Part shown: in pieces, positions 7,010-16,543 of the stretch | Numbering within the stretch: position 1 is the stretch's first letter | Layout of the letters: each line of letters begins with the position of its first letter | Source: Swaminathania salitolerans | Lineage (GTDB): Bacteria; Pseudomonadota; Alphaproteobacteria; Acetobacterales; Acetobacteraceae | Reading direction: 5' to 3' | DNA: 64,000 nucleotides | Assembly (NCBI RefSeq): GCF_007988945.1 | Contig: NZ_BJVC01000006.1 | Location: 62,001-126,000 of the forward strand | The notes under the pieces: generated by a model | Seen by the model: only the letters and a program-made list of their open reading frames with translations | The model's database searches: none | Told to the model about the DNA's origin: nothing | Translations under genes and position numbers: made by a program

Positions 7010-9469
7010 TCAGAATTTGAGTTCGACCTGTCCGCCGAACTGGCGTGCCTCGTTGAAATATCCCTGGAGTCCGTTCGAGACGCCGAAATACTTGAAATAG
7101 ACATGCTGTTCGGCAAACAGGTTGCGCGACCACAGCGATAGCGTCGCCTTGGCGCCTGTTCGGCCGAGCCTGAGACCCGCCATGGCGATACGTCCATTGA
7201 CGATGAGTCCGCTATCGCCCCTGGGCTGATAGACATTCCGTGGGTTACCCACCCCCAGATAGACCGGATCCGTCGCGCTGGCGTAATATCCGGAGTCGAT
7301 ATTGCCATCGAGATGCGCGAGCAGGGTGAATCCCTCGAAAGGCCGTGTATAGTCGATCTGGAAACTGCCCGAATGCGCCGGGGTATAACTCTGATAGATG
7401 GGCACGAGAAGCGCGCTGACGATCCCGGCGGAGTTCGGATAGGGGTTGGCGGTCGGCGGGATCCGGACATGGTTATAGGCATAGGAAAAGCCGATCGTGA
7501 CGTCGCGCAGCGGCATGATCTGCATATCGGCCTCCACCCCGCTCAGATCCCCTTTCCCGGGGGCATTGATGGTCGAGGTGGTGGTGCGCGTCGTGATCTG
7601 GTTGCCGATCTGGTAGGGCTTGCTGAAATCGACCTGGATATCCTTGTAGCTGCCCCAATAGCCCGCAAGATTGAACCGCGCGCGATGATCGAGGAATTCC
7701 GTCTTGGTCCCGACCTCGAACATCGACACGGATTCAGGACCGAAAGCCTCGTAATCCTGCGCGCGTGAATTGGCACCGCCCGCCTTGTACCCTGTGCTCC
7801 ACTTGCCGTAGAGCATGATGTTCCGGCTGAGATCGCCGCTGATATTGAGCATCGGATCGACACGGGACCAGGCGGCATCGAAGCCGATCGGGCCGGAATC
7901 GCCATTCGTGTTCACGGGCGGTTTGTTGTTGACGACGGAGAGAACCCCCCGCTTGGCATCGCGCGACCAGCGCAGCCCGGCGGTGAGATGCACCGCGTCG
8001 TGCAGAACGGGCGGGGTATAGACGGCATGGCCGTACACGCCCCAGCTCGTCGTGGCGACGCGGCTGGCACGATCGATCGGCTGGAGACTCCAGTCGTCAT
8101 AGGCTGGCCCCCCGATCAGCGTGTATCGACTGCCCTGCGGATCCAGAAAGCGGTTCGTATAGAATGCCTGCGCATTGTCGGAGGCGTTCTCGCGGTAATA
8201 CATGAAGCCGCCGACATATTTCAGCCGTCGCGTGTGTCCGATCGCCTGCACCTCCTGGCTGACCTGGTCCTGCCAGAAACCGGCGAGAGAGTTCCGCGCG
8301 AATTTCCAGCCCGTGAAGTCGCCGGAGATGTTGGACATGCTGCCCGACGCCATCCCGTTATCGTACTGGCTCTGACTGAGCTCCCTGTAGGCCGTGATGG
8401 ACTTCAGGGTGAGATATTTCGGGATGGCCCGGTATGCGAGGGTCATGCGATGGCCGCTGGTACGCCCGATGCTCGGGCGTTCGGGAACGCCGATATTGGC
8501 GCTCCTGGCCCGGCTGCGTTGCAGGGTGGCCACCTCCGCCCGCGGGTTCCGTCCGCCTTCGAGGAGCTGCATCCACAGCGTGGTGGTGCTGTCATAACTG
8601 TTGTCGTAAGCATAATCCGCCGTGAAATTCCTGACCGGCGTCCACAGGGCTTCGACATGCACGCCGTGCTTGTCGTACTGGTTGAACCCTCCGGTATCGT
8701 CGAGCAGATTGCGCACCAGAGGGTCGCGATGAGCGGTGACGGCATCGATCTTGATCGCGACATCGTGGAAGGCGGGAAGGTCGAGATGCAGCTCGCCCTT
8801 GTTGCTGGCAAAATTGCCGAAACCGCCGAGGAGACGCATGCCGAACCTGCCCGTCGGTCGCCGGGTCACGATATTCAGCGCCCCGCCTTCGGTATTGCGC
8901 CCGAACAGCGTCCCCTGCGGTCCCTTGAGCACCTCGATGCTCTGCACATCGAACAGGGCGGTACCCAGTGCCTGGGGCCGGGCGACATACACGCCATCGA
9001 TATAGACGCCTACCCCCTGATCGCGGGCGGGCTGGTTGCTGTCCCCAAGCACGCCGACACCGCGGATATTGACGACGAGGGCCGAGTTCCGTCCCGCGAA
9101 CTGGGCGATACGCAACGAGGGAATGGAGCCGTCCCCGAGATCGACAAGCGAGACGACATGACGGTTGGCCAGCTGCTTCGCCGTCATGACCGACATCGAG
9201 ATAGGCGTTTTCTGCAGGTTTTCCGATCGTTTCTGCGCCGTGACGACGATGCTCTCGAGCCCGCCCTGATGCATCGGGGCTCTGGTGAGCATCCGGGTGG
9301 GAGAGGGCGGCAAGGCGGATACAGCCGCATCGCTTTTCGCGTTGCTGCGCGGAGCGGAGCCGCTACCGGCGTCGTGGCCGGCTGCCTTATCCCCGCCCGG
9401 AGAAGCCATTGCGCCCCCGGTACAGCACAGAACCGTCAGAATCGTACATAAACCCTTGCCACGCGCCAC
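7010..9469 (-). CDS. TonB-dependent outer-membrane receptor
   Basis: Outer-membrane beta-barrel importer of 819 residues. A signal peptide covers about residues 1-22, followed by a flexible segment and the TonB box/plug start ESIVVTAQKRSENLQ near residue 73. The plug carries typical features (GPQGTLFGRNTEGGALNI), and the protein ends in an aromatic residue (VELKF), as barrel proteins do. There is no STN signalling domain, so it is not a FecA-type transducer. The substrate (siderophore, sugar or other) cannot be read from sequence. A GGGAGA ribosome site precedes the GTG start at 9469. A perfect 15-bp palindrome lies 168 bases upstream and may be its operator. Confidence 0.95.
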   Translation of the reverse strand: MARGKGLCTILTVLCCTGGAMASPGGDKAAGHDAGSGSAPRSNAKSDAAVSALPPSPTRMLTRAPMHQGGLESIVVTAQKRSENLQKTPISMSVMTAKQLANRHVVSLVDLGDGSIPSLRIAQFAGRNSALVVNIRGVGVLGDSNQPARDQGVGVYIDGVYVARPQALGTALFDVQSIEVLKGPQGTLFGRNTEGGALNIVTRRPTGRFGMRLLGGFGNFASNKGELHLDLPAFHDVAIKIDAVTAHRDPLVRNLLDDTGGFNQYDKHGVHVEALWTPVRNFTADYAYDNSYDSTTTLWMQLLEGGRNPRAEVATLQRSRARSANIGVPERPSIGRTSGHRMTLAYRAIPKYLTLKSITAYRELSQSQYDNGMASGSMSNISGDFTGWKFARNSLAGFWQDQVSQEVQAIGHTRRLKYVGGFMYYRENASDNAQAFYTNRFLDPQGSRYTLIGGPAYDDWSLQPIDRASRVATTSWGVYGHAVYTPPVLHDAVHLTAGLRWSRDAKRGVLSVVNNKPPVNTNGDSGPIGFDAAWSRVDPMLNISGDLSRNIMLYGKWSTGYKAGGANSRAQDYEAFGPESVSMFEVGTKTEFLDHRARFNLAGYWGSYKDIQVDFSKPYQIGNQITTRTTTSTINAPGKGDLSGVEADMQIMPLRDVTIGFSYAYNHVRIPPTANPYPNSAGIVSALLVPIYQSYTPAHSGSFQIDYTRPFEGFTLLAHLDGNIDSGYYASATDPVYLGVGNPRNVYQPRGDSGLIVNGRIAMAGLRLGRTGAKATLSLWSRNLFAEQHVYFKYFGVSNGLQGYFNEARQFGGQVELKF

Positions 9470-9636
9470 GAGGAATCTCCCGCCGGCGATGCGGCGAGAC
9501 GACTCCCATCCACAGCTCCGGCCAATCGTTTCAGACTGGTGCCGGAATATTGCTTTTCATGTTCTATCCGGCAGAACCGGAATAATGACCCAGAGCGAGC
9601 GTTGTATAACGAAACATTGACGTATCATGAAGAAGA

Positions 9637-9651
9637 TATGACACTGTCATA
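9637..9651. promoter_or_regulatory. Perfect 15-bp palindrome upstream of the TonB receptor gene
   Basis: TATGACACTGTCATA is a perfect inverted repeat with 7-bp arms and a one-base centre, in an AT-rich gap (9470-9686) between the K+ channel stop and the receptor start. There is no hairpin loop or T-tract to suggest a terminator, so a dimeric repressor site is more likely. It does not match a Fur box well. Confidence 0.45.
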
Positions 9652-9686
9652 ACATTGTAAAAAATAATGAATACCTGTCTTTCATG

Positions 9687-10604
9687 TCAGGAAGCATCCA
9701 GCTCTTCCTCGACTTCATGAAGCCGCCGGTAATCCACGAGATATCCGCCATCCGGTTCCCTGGCGATCATCTTCACGAACCGCCTCCCCTCGAGAACGGC
9801 CTCGAAATCGTAGCTCCTCTGCATGAGGACGGCCTGTCCGGTCGCTTCATCCGTACCTCGCACCGTGACCAGGATCTGCGCATGGGTCGCACCGAGTTCC
9901 ACCGGGTCGCAATCGGCCAGCGGGCTTGCCGCATCGATCGGATGGACGAGACGCGCCGCAAAGCGCAAGGCAGGAATATGCGATTGCAGTAACTTGAGCG
10001 GGGTAAAGACATGGGTGGGATAACCGCCCTCCCCCGCGACATATTGCGAGAGCGACAACTCGACATCCATGGCCAGAACGGCGCTTCGGCGGACATTGGC
10101 CAGCCTTATGCACAGGGCGTGAGGATTGCTGGTCTGGCTGATGACCGCATTGCGGCTGAACAGGATCTGCGCCCTGGGACGGGAAAAGCGAGCGAACACG
10201 ACGCCCGTTGCCAGCGCGTTGACCATCATGCCCAGAAGCGCCTCGATCGAGACGAGTGCGTTCGCCATATGGCCGGTGGGCGCCATGACGCCATAGCCCA
10301 CGGTGGAGAGCGTCTGGACGCTGAAGAAAAAGAGCGAAAGCAGGTCATGATCGGGAGACCCGTTGATATGGGCATGACATACCCGATACATGACCGCGAA
10401 AGCGAGATTGACCACGATATAGGCCAGTGTCGACCACCCCATGAACCGGGGCCAGCTCGTGGTCAGCGCATGATGGTAGAGATCGGTCCAGAACTTGTCG
10501 CCCATTCCGACACGGCTCACGGTACGATGGCCATGATCCTGCAGGACTCTCCGGCGGTCCCCACCAGTCTGGTGAACCGTCTCCCCTTCCGACTCCAATG
10601 ACAT
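9687..10604 (-). CDS. Inward-rectifier (KirBac-type) potassium channel
   Basis: Tetrameric K+ channel with two membrane helices per subunit, a pore loop and a cytosolic immunoglobulin-like C-terminal domain. In 305 residues it shows an amphipathic slide helix (residues 37-52, DLYHHALTTSWPRF), TM1 about 56-74, the selectivity filter TVGYG at 101-105, TM2 about 113-138 and the C-terminal domain from 140. This order is diagnostic of prokaryotic Kir channels rather than KcsA or Kch. A GGAAAG site precedes ATG 10604; a later ATG (10505, MGDKFWTD) would remove about 33 residues that are not conserved in the family. It probably sets K+ conductance or membrane potential; direct links to neighbours are not evident. 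Confidence 0.92.
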   Translation of the reverse strand: MSLESEGETVHQTGGDRRRVLQDHGHRTVSRVGMGDKFWTDLYHHALTTSWPRFMGWSTLAYIVVNLAFAVMYRVCHAHINGSPDHDLLSLFFFSVQTLSTVGYGVMAPTGHMANALVSIEALLGMMVNALATGVVFARFSRPRAQILFSRNAVISQTSNPHALCIRLANVRRSAVLAMDVELSLSQYVAGEGGYPTHVFTPLKLLQSHIPALRFAARLVHPIDAASPLADCDPVELGATHAQILVTVRGTDEATGQAVLMQRSYDFEAVLEGRRFVKMIAREPDGGYLVDYRRLHEVEEELDAS

Positions 10605-10643
10605 TACCGGCTTTCCGTCACGATCCTTCCCGATGCGGGCGCT

Positions 10644-11978
10644 TCAGGCGCGCGCCGCATCGCGCAGGCGCCTCAACACACGCTCACGCCCCATGAGCGG
10701 CATCAGCCCATGCAGCTCCGGCCCTGCCTCTTCTCCTGTCAATGCGAGACGGATCGGGAGGAACAGGGCCTTGCCCTTCCGGCCCGATCGCTGCTTCAGC
10801 GCCTCGATCCAGAGCTTCCAGCTTTCCCCGTTCCAGGGTTCGGGCGGCAGGGTCTCGCGCGCCTCCTCGAGGAATGCGGCCTCATGGCTCAGCGACGGAG
10901 AGGCGATCTCCCCCTGCACCACCTCCCACCAGAAAGCGATCTCGCCCGTCAGATCGACATTGCCGCGGATCGTCTCCCAGAATGCCTCGGTCGCTCCTTC
11001 GGGCAGGCGGGCGCGCACGTCCTCGAACGCGAGTCCATGCAGCAATCTGCGATTGAGACCGAGAAGATGGGTCATATCGAAACGCGCCGCCGAGCGGGAC
11101 ATGTGCGAGAGATCGTAGGAGGCGATGGACTGCTCGAGGGTCATCGGGACGGGATCGTCCGAGCTTCCGATGCGCGAGAGATAGGAGACGAGGGATTGCG
11201 GCTCCATGCCGTCATGGCGCAGCGCCCTGAGCGAAAGCGCATCGAAGCGCTTCGACAGCTTGCCGCCGCCCTCATCGAGAAGAAGCGGGAGATGGGCGAA
11301 GGAAAAATGCCCCGGGCGCCCGCCCAGAGCTTCGATGATGTCGAGCTGCACGCCCGTATTGGTGATATGATCCTCGCCGCGAATGATATGGCTCACCCCC
11401 ATTTCCATGTCATCGACCACGGATGCAAGGGTATAGAGCACGGTTCCGTCCGCCCGGACGAGAACCGGATCGGAGATGGCGGTGAGCTTGACGGAGAGAT
11501 CTCCCATCACGAGATCGTTCCAGCTCTTGTGCCCGTCCGAGAGGCGGAAGCGCCAGTACGGCGTCTTTCCATTGGCCTCCGCACGCTCGCGCTGCTCCGG
11601 AGTGAGACGCAGCATCGCCCGGTCATAGATGGGCGGCTTGCGCGCCTTGAGCCGTGCTTCACGCTTCGCCGCGAGCTCGTGCTCGCTTTCGAAACACGGA
11701 TAGAGACGCCCCGACGCCTTCAGCGCCTCGATCGCTAGCGCATAGCGATCGAGGCGGTCGGATTGATGGGCGATCTCATCCCAGCCGAGCCCGAGCCATT
11801 CCAGATCGGTCTTGATCCCCTGCTCGTATTCGGGTTTCGAGCGCTCGCGATCCGTATCGTCGATGCGAAGCAGAAAGCGCGCCCCGTGCCGTCGGGCATA
11901 AAGGGCATTGGCGATGGCGAGCCGGGCATTGCCGACATGGAGATAGCCCGTGGGGCTCGGAGCGAAGCGCAGTTTCAT
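10644..11978 (-). CDS. gltX: Glutamate-tRNA ligase
   Basis: Class I aminoacyl-tRNA synthetase charging tRNA-Glu (and possibly tRNA-Gln for amidation, as in many alphaproteobacteria). The 444-residue protein has the HIGH-type motif in SPTGYLHVGN (residues 8-17), the glutamate-specific DTDRERS segment at 41-47 and the KLSKR loop at 240-244. The C-terminal helical anticodon domain is on the short side. Alphaproteobacteria often carry two gltX copies; whether this is the discriminating or non-discriminating one cannot be told. Its upstream spacer of 216 bp contains a 15-bp tandem repeat array. Confidence 0.96.
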   Translation of the reverse strand: MKLRFAPSPTGYLHVGNARLAIANALYARRHGARFLLRIDDTDRERSKPEYEQGIKTDLEWLGLGWDEIAHQSDRLDRYALAIEALKASGRLYPCFESEHELAAKREARLKARKPPIYDRAMLRLTPEQRERAEANGKTPYWRFRLSDGHKSWNDLVMGDLSVKLTAISDPVLVRADGTVLYTLASVVDDMEMGVSHIIRGEDHITNTGVQLDIIEALGGRPGHFSFAHLPLLLDEGGGKLSKRFDALSLRALRHDGMEPQSLVSYLSRIGSSDDPVPMTLEQSIASYDLSHMSRSAARFDMTHLLGLNRRLLHGLAFEDVRARLPEGATEAFWETIRGNVDLTGEIAFWWEVVQGEIASPSLSHEAAFLEEARETLPPEPWNGESWKLWIEALKQRSGRKGKALFLPIRLALTGEEAGPELHGLMPLMGRERVLRRLRDAARA

Positions 11979-12110
11979 GCTGTCTCTATGCCAAGCGAGG
12001 CAGGATTTATCCAGAGCGCAGTCGTTACCGCTCTGTCAGACATATGTGCGCAAGAGACGCGCCTGCCCTCCCCCTGCCCGGGCCTCGCTTTCCTCTCCTG
12101 CCTCCGTCGC

Positions 12111-12170
12111 TATGCGGCCTGCCGCCATGCTGACTGCCGCGATACTGCCTGCCGCGATACGGCCTGAAGG
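12111..12170. repeat. 15-bp tandem repeat array in the spacer upstream of gltX
   Basis: Units starting at 12111, 12126, 12141 and 12156 share ATxCxGxCTGCCGC; the last unit is partial. The array lies in the 216-bp spacer between the small gene at 12195 and gltX, where no coding gene is supported, yet the period is exactly 15 bp. Confidence 0.8.
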
Positions 12171-12194
12171 TCGATATTCCGACCCGCCATCGGG

Positions 12195-12569
12195 TCAGGA
12201 CCCGATATCCTCGTCATCCTCCACGAGGCGGCGCGGATCGAGCATCCGCCAGTCCCGTTCCATCGGGGTGGCCGGAGCGGCTGCGAAATCCTCCAGCTCG
12301 TTGGCCGATTTCCATCCATCCTCGCCGGCCTCCACGACGATCGCATCCTCGCCGAAAGAAAACCAGCTCTCGAGGACCTCGCGCCCGACCGCACCGCCGG
12401 TGCGACAACGCTCCATCGAATCTCTTACATAGGCCCGCGCAAATGCATTCGCATGGGCGAGGTCCTGAAAATCCTTGACCTCCTCGACGATCCCTTCCTC
12501 GGCACCGCCGGAATTATCGAGAATGCGAACGAACCATCCGCGATCGGGTTCTGCTTCGGAACTGCTCAT
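12195..12569 (-). CDS. Conserved hypothetical protein, acidic, 124 residues
   Basis: No family with known function was recognised. The protein is acidic and soluble, without signal peptide or membrane segment. It starts with a beta-rich stretch (GWFVRILDN), then a helix rich in Ala, Phe and Arg (HANAFARAYVRDS), and ends in an acidic tail (EDDEDIGS). Its ATG overlaps the stop of the nicotinate phosphoribosyltransferase gene in an ATGA quartet (12566-12569), so it is co-translated with the NAD salvage gene. This gives an operon of DAHP synthase, phosphoribosyltransferase and this protein. Codon usage matches its neighbours, so the gene is very likely real. Confidence 0.8.
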   Translation of the reverse strand: MSSSEAEPDRGWFVRILDNSGGAEEGIVEEVKDFQDLAHANAFARAYVRDSMERCRTGGAVGREVLESWFSFGEDAIVVEAGEDGWKSANELEDFAAAPATPMERDWRMLDPRRLVEDDEDIGS

Positions 12570-13771
12570 GACCTTGGCTCCCTGGTCTTGCTTCGGGCTT
12601 TCTGCAACAGGAACTCCCGTCCGATCTTTACCCGCTCGACCCCGTCATAGGCCACGATATCGGCCGTGGCATAGGTTTCGCTCCATTTGGCGGGAATGAA
12701 GGACCCGGTTCCGACCACATCGAGCGGCGCATGGGCGTCGCGCATCGCCATGCATTTCTCGATACCGAATCCCGACGAGACGATGATCTTCACCTCGGTG
12801 AAACCGGCTGCATTCAGACATTCGCGCATCCACCAGATGGCCGCGGCGGATACGCCGGTCCCGACCAGATCCTTGAGCTCGTGATCGGAACGGTAGCGCC
12901 GTATGGTTCCCGGCGTGTGCCGCTCCAGAACCCCGTAGGAGGATTGCGGATCGAGCCCCTCGATGAAACGCCCGCCATGGGTGTCGAGACGGACGCTGAT
13001 ACGCCCCTGCGCCGCAAGATCGGGAAAGCGACGGCATACGGCGAGCGCATCCGTGATTTCCTGACCGAAATAATCGACGAGAACGACAAGCGGGTCCTGC
13101 GGATAGACCTCGTGATACATCTCGGCGGCCCGCAAGGTCGAGCCCGCATAGCCGATGAGCGCATGCGGCATCGTCCCCAGACCGCGCGTCTGGCCGAAAA
13201 ACGCTGCCGTCGCGTCATTGGCGCAGCCGACGAACCCTTTCGCCCCCTCCTTGCGTGCCGCACGGGATCCGACAGAGGCGGCGTATCCCATCATCTCCTG
13301 CATCTCGAAACCCGCGCAGTGACGTGCCTCCATCGCCATGAACGCGGCATCCGGAAGGGCCAGGGCCATCTGATAGGCGTTATGTGCCGCCACACAGGGC
13401 GCGCCCAGTTTCTGGAGCAGCAGCGTCTCGAGCGGCGCCATGCGGCTGAACGGCCCCGTAAGATAGAGCAGGGGCTCTCCCGCCCCCACCCAGCTTCCTT
13501 CCGGAAAGACCCGTTCGATCCCGACCTCGAAGCCCTGTTCCCTGGCCACGTTCCCGAGCCAGGTCACCATGAGGCCATGCGCCGCGATCACGGGGCGGCG
13601 GACGAAAAGCGCGTATGTGACCCGACACTCGCCGAAATGCTGCACGATGGCCTGCGTCCGGTTGAAGTAAGCATCGGTACGGGCGCCGATTTCTTCCGGC
13701 GTGAGCGCAAGATCCGGGCAGGTCGCTGCGTCTAGGGCCGTCCTGCCCTCTTCGGGGCCCGGCGGGGTCAT
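12566..13771 (-). CDS. pncB: Nicotinate phosphoribosyltransferase
   Basis: Salvages nicotinate into nicotinate mononucleotide for NAD synthesis. The 401-residue protein has the expected segments: an N-terminal domain with FNRTQ, the active-site region around HNAYQMAL, the [15 protein letters not shown] strand that positions phosphoribosyl pyrophosphate, and SSGFGIEKC with a later [10 protein letters not shown]. It resembles the NAPRTase subgroup related to quinolinate-type enzymes. The start ATG 13771 is set by an ATGA overlap with the DAHP synthase stop; sequence upstream in this frame is only a shadow of aroG. The downstream small gene is coupled in the same way. Confidence 0.9.
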   Translation of the reverse strand: MTPPGPEEGRTALDAATCPDLALTPEEIGARTDAYFNRTQAIVQHFGECRVTYALFVRRPVIAAHGLMVTWLGNVAREQGFEVGIERVFPEGSWVGAGEPLLYLTGPFSRMAPLETLLLQKLGAPCVAAHNAYQMALALPDAAFMAMEARHCAGFEMQEMMGYAASVGSRAARKEGAKGFVGCANDATAAFFGQTRGLGTMPHALIGYAGSTLRAAEMYHEVYPQDPLVVLVDYFGQEITDALAVCRRFPDLAAQGRISVRLDTHGGRFIEGLDPQSSYGVLERHTPGTIRRYRSDHELKDLVGTGVSAAAIWWMRECLNAAGFTEVKIIVSSGFGIEKCMAMRDAHAPLDVVGTGSFIPAKWSETYATADIVAYDGVERVKIGREFLLQKARSKTREPRS

Positions 13772-15162
13772 CCCCTCACCGCGCCGTGATCGCGAAAATG
13801 TCCGGTCAGCTCCTCGGCGAGAAGAAACGCCATTTCGAGAGACTGCTCGGCATTGAGACGCGGATCGCAGAAGGTTTCGTAGCGACCGGCCAGATCCGCC
13901 TCGGTCAGGCAATGGGCGCCGCCCACGCATTCCGTCACATCCTGGCCCGTCATCTCGACATGGATGCCGCCCGGACGCAGACCCGCCTGCTGGAAAACGG
14001 AGAAGAACCCCTTCACCTCGGCGAGGATGGAGTCGAAAGACCGTGTCTTGACCTTCTCTGCCGTGGTGATGGTGTTGCCATGCATCGGATCGCACAGCCA
14101 GGTGACCGTGCGGCCGCTGCCGCGCACCTTGTCGAGAAGCGGGGGGAGGAAATCGCCCACCTTGCCCGCCCCCATGCGCGAGATCAGGGTGATGCGTCCT
14201 GCCTCATCGGTGGGGTTGAGGATATCGAGAAGCCTCTCCAGATCCTCGAGCGTCGTGGTCGGTCCGACCTTGATTCCGATCGGGTTTCCGACACCGCGAA
14301 GGAACTCGACATGGGCGCCATCGGGCTGACGGGTCCGGTCGCCGATCCAGAGGAAATGGGCCGAGCAGTCGTACCATTCGTCGCTCGTGCTGTCGACGCG
14401 CGTCAGGGCCTGTTCGTAAGGAAGCAGCAAGGCCTCATGAGAGGTATAGAACTCGGTCTCGTTGATCTGGGGCGCGCTCTGGTTGAAGCCGCAGGCCCCC
14501 ATGAAGGAGAGCGTTTCATCGATACGCTGCGCCAGATCCTGATAGCGTTCGGCAAGCGGCGAACGCTTGACGAAACCGAGATTCCACCGATGCACCTCGT
14601 GCAGATTGGCATAGCCGCCCGAGGCGAAGGCCCGGAGCAGGTTCATCACACCGACAGACTGGAAATATCCTGTCTCCATGCGGGCCGGGTCGGGGAGACG
14701 CGCAGCCTGCGTGAATTCCGGGCCGTTGATGATATCGCCGCGATAGCAGGGCAAGGTGACGCCATCCTGCGTCTCGGTATCGGAAGAACGCGGCTTGGCA
14801 TATTGCCCGGCCATCCGCCCGATCTTGATGACGGGCACCTTGGCGCCGAAGGTCAGAACGACCGCCATCTGAAGCAGGACCCGGAACGTATCGCGCACGA
14901 CATCTGCCGTGAACTCGTTGAAGCTCTCCGCGCAGGCACCCCCCTGAAGGACGAAGGCCTCGCCGCGCGCCGCCTTGGCGAGCTGGCTCTTCAGGCGCCG
15001 CGTCTCGCCCGCAAACACCAGGGGCGGATATCGCCGCAGACGGGCTTCGACGGCGTCGAGCGCGGCTGCATCCAGATATTGCGGTGCCTGACGAATGGGG
15101 TGCGACCGCCAGCTCGACGGCGTCCAGCCGGCGTGCAGGGCGGATTCGCGGTTCGGGTGCAT
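13768..15162 (-). CDS. aroG: Class II 3-deoxy-7-phosphoheptulonate synthase
   Basis: First enzyme of the shikimate pathway: condenses phosphoenolpyruvate and erythrose 4-phosphate to DAHP. The 464-residue protein is the class II (plant/Mycobacterium) type, with [10 protein letters not shown] binding-site residues near the N-terminus, [29 protein letters not shown] and the metal-site segment CDPMHGN. The start is decided by a GGAGGA ribosome site nine bases before ATG 15162; a GTG 39 bases upstream lacks one. The gene heads a tightly coupled operon with pncB and a small acidic protein. The class II enzyme normally responds to aromatic amino acids through extra N-terminal and loop elements; not testable here. 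Confidence 0.95.
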   Translation of the reverse strand: MHPNRESALHAGWTPSSWRSHPIRQAPQYLDAAALDAVEARLRRYPPLVFAGETRRLKSQLAKAARGEAFVLQGGACAESFNEFTADVVRDTFRVLLQMAVVLTFGAKVPVIKIGRMAGQYAKPRSSDTETQDGVTLPCYRGDIINGPEFTQAARLPDPARMETGYFQSVGVMNLLRAFASGGYANLHEVHRWNLGFVKRSPLAERYQDLAQRIDETLSFMGACGFNQSAPQINETEFYTSHEALLLPYEQALTRVDSTSDEWYDCSAHFLWIGDRTRQPDGAHVEFLRGVGNPIGIKVGPTTTLEDLERLLDILNPTDEAGRITLISRMGAGKVGDFLPPLLDKVRGSGRTVTWLCDPMHGNTITTAEKVKTRSFDSILAEVKGFFSVFQQAGLRPGGIHVEMTGQDVTECVGGAHCLTEADLAGRYETFCDPRLNAEQSLEMAFLLAEELTGHFRDHGAVRG

Positions 15163-15225
15163 GAGGGATCGTCCTCCGATATCGAAAAAAAGGGAATTCA
15201 CTATGGCCCCTATCGCGGCCCGCGC

Positions 15226-15882
15226 CTAGGGGCCTTGCCGATGCGTCACCCGACGGAAGGTCAGATTCCAGCGAAGCGGCCCTGTCAGACTGTGCGTGCG
15301 GCGCGGCAGAGGGGCAACCCCGTGATAGGCAAGACGGGATGGCCCGCCCCAGACCAGAACGTCTCCGCTCTCGACCGCCAGCTTCCGTACCGGGTCGTGG
15401 CGCTCCGCACCGCCGAACAGGAAAGCAGCCGTCACGCCGAAAGAGACGGAAACGACCGGACTCGTCAGATCGTCCTCGTCGCAATCGCGATGCAGCCCCA
15501 TTCGGGCGCCGGTATCGTAGCGATTGACGAGGCAGGATTGCGGCTCGAAACCGGGATACCCCGCACGTTCTGCCGCCTCCCGCGCGAGGTCGCGCCACGA
15601 CCGGGGCATCGCCGGCCAGGGGCGGCCCGAGACCGGATCGCGCGAAACATAGCGATACCCCGCGCGGTCCGAATGCCAGCCGAACGCGCCGCATCCCGTC
15701 ATGGCGACCGATAATCTCCTGCCCCCCGGCGTCAGCAGATGATGGGGCGGTGCCAGCGCACAGATCGCCGCGATCCCGCGCAGCGCCTCGCGCTCGATCG
15801 ATGCGGCATATCCCGGAAGAAAAAGAGCGCCCGGCGCGACACGCTCGGGCATGCGCAGACCGCTCAGGAGATCGTCCATCAT
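15226..15882 (-). CDS. alkB: AlkB-like 2-oxoglutarate/Fe(II)-dependent dioxygenase
   Basis: Oxidative demethylase family that removes alkyl lesions from nucleic acid bases. The 218-residue protein shows the facial triad His131-x-Asp133 (in LHRDCDE) and His187 (in AYHGV), plus the 2-oxoglutarate-binding arginines in RWNLTFR. Trp69 and His70 in FGWHSD and LVNRYDTGARMGLH match AlkB. Two ATGs (15882 and 15879) are preceded by AAGG; a TTG 30 bases further upstream is less likely. It lies 63 bases upstream of aroG on the same strand. DNA repair is the likely role, though tRNA or protein substrates exist in the family. Confidence 0.92.
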   Translation of the reverse strand: MMDDLLSGLRMPERVAPGALFLPGYAASIEREALRGIAAICALAPPHHLLTPGGRRLSVAMTGCGAFGWHSDRAGYRYVSRDPVSGRPWPAMPRSWRDLAREAAERAGYPGFEPQSCLVNRYDTGARMGLHRDCDEDDLTSPVVSVSFGVTAAFLFGGAERHDPVRKLAVESGDVLVWGGPSRLAYHGVAPLPRRTHSLTGPLRWNLTFRRVTHRQGP

Positions 15883-16053
15883 TATGACCCTTGCCGCCCG
15901 TGCGCGCAGCAACTACTTGCAGAGAGGAAACGTGTAGAGAACCGAAACCGTCTTCATCCGGATCGACTTCCGATCGGGAGCGGCTTCGGAATGACACTCC
16001 TGGTCCCCTCCGAGACTTACAGGCGCGGGACGAAACTGCAAGGGATCGCTTTG

Positions 16054-16437
16054 ATGACAAAGCTCCGCCGCGGCACTGTCCTCGCCGCTGTTCTGTTCAT
16101 CCTGCCCACCAGCACTGCCTGGGCGCAGTTCACCGGTCAGAACGCACCGAACGAAGCGCATGCGCCCCAGAAGAGCGCGGATGGCGGCGTGGAATATCGC
16201 GGCAAAGGCGAACACCTGACCGCCAGAGGGCGTCACTCCCTCCCGCCGGGCTATCAGGAAACGCCCAGCACCGAGTTCAAGCACGGGCCGGATCCGGATC
16301 ATGCCGACAACGTGCAGCGCGACGCCGTGACGGGGGCCGATCTCAGCCATTTCGGCTCTGCCTACTCCAACAGCAGCCCGGTCCAGAGCGGCCAGCTCGG
16401 CGATGCGACCGGCAATGGCTGGGTGGCGCCACGCTGA
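16054..16437 (+). CDS. Small secreted protein of unknown function
   Basis: A 127-residue protein with a clear signal peptide: basic start, hydrophobic core at about residues 8-18, and probable signal peptidase cleavage after AWA (about residue 24). The mature part is polar, rich in Gly, Asn, His and Ser, with no cysteine and no recognised domain; it includes RHSLPPGYQETPS and ends GNGWVAPR. An AAGGGA site lies about eight bases before the ATG. It is followed after 106 bases by the alpha/beta hydrolase on the same strand. Probably periplasmic and specific to acetic acid bacteria; a function cannot be offered. Confidence 0.8.
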   Translation: MTKLRRGTVLAAVLFILPTSTAWAQFTGQNAPNEAHAPQKSADGGVEYRGKGEHLTARGRHSLPPGYQETPSTEFKHGPDPDHADNVQRDAVTGADLSHFGSAYSNSSPVQSGQLGDATGNGWVAPR

Positions 16438-16543
16438 TGTGACTGCGTGAAAGGGCCGGTCCGGGGAACTCCCTTGCATGGGGGAGGTTCACGACTCCGC
16501 CCTGCGGCGAAGACCCCGGGATGATACGGTCGAGGACAGCACG

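Noticed and set aside
7988-9451. 487-codon open frame antisense to the TonB receptor gene
   Set aside because: Low-complexity composition and no ribosome site; the receptor on the other strand is well supported by plug and barrel features.
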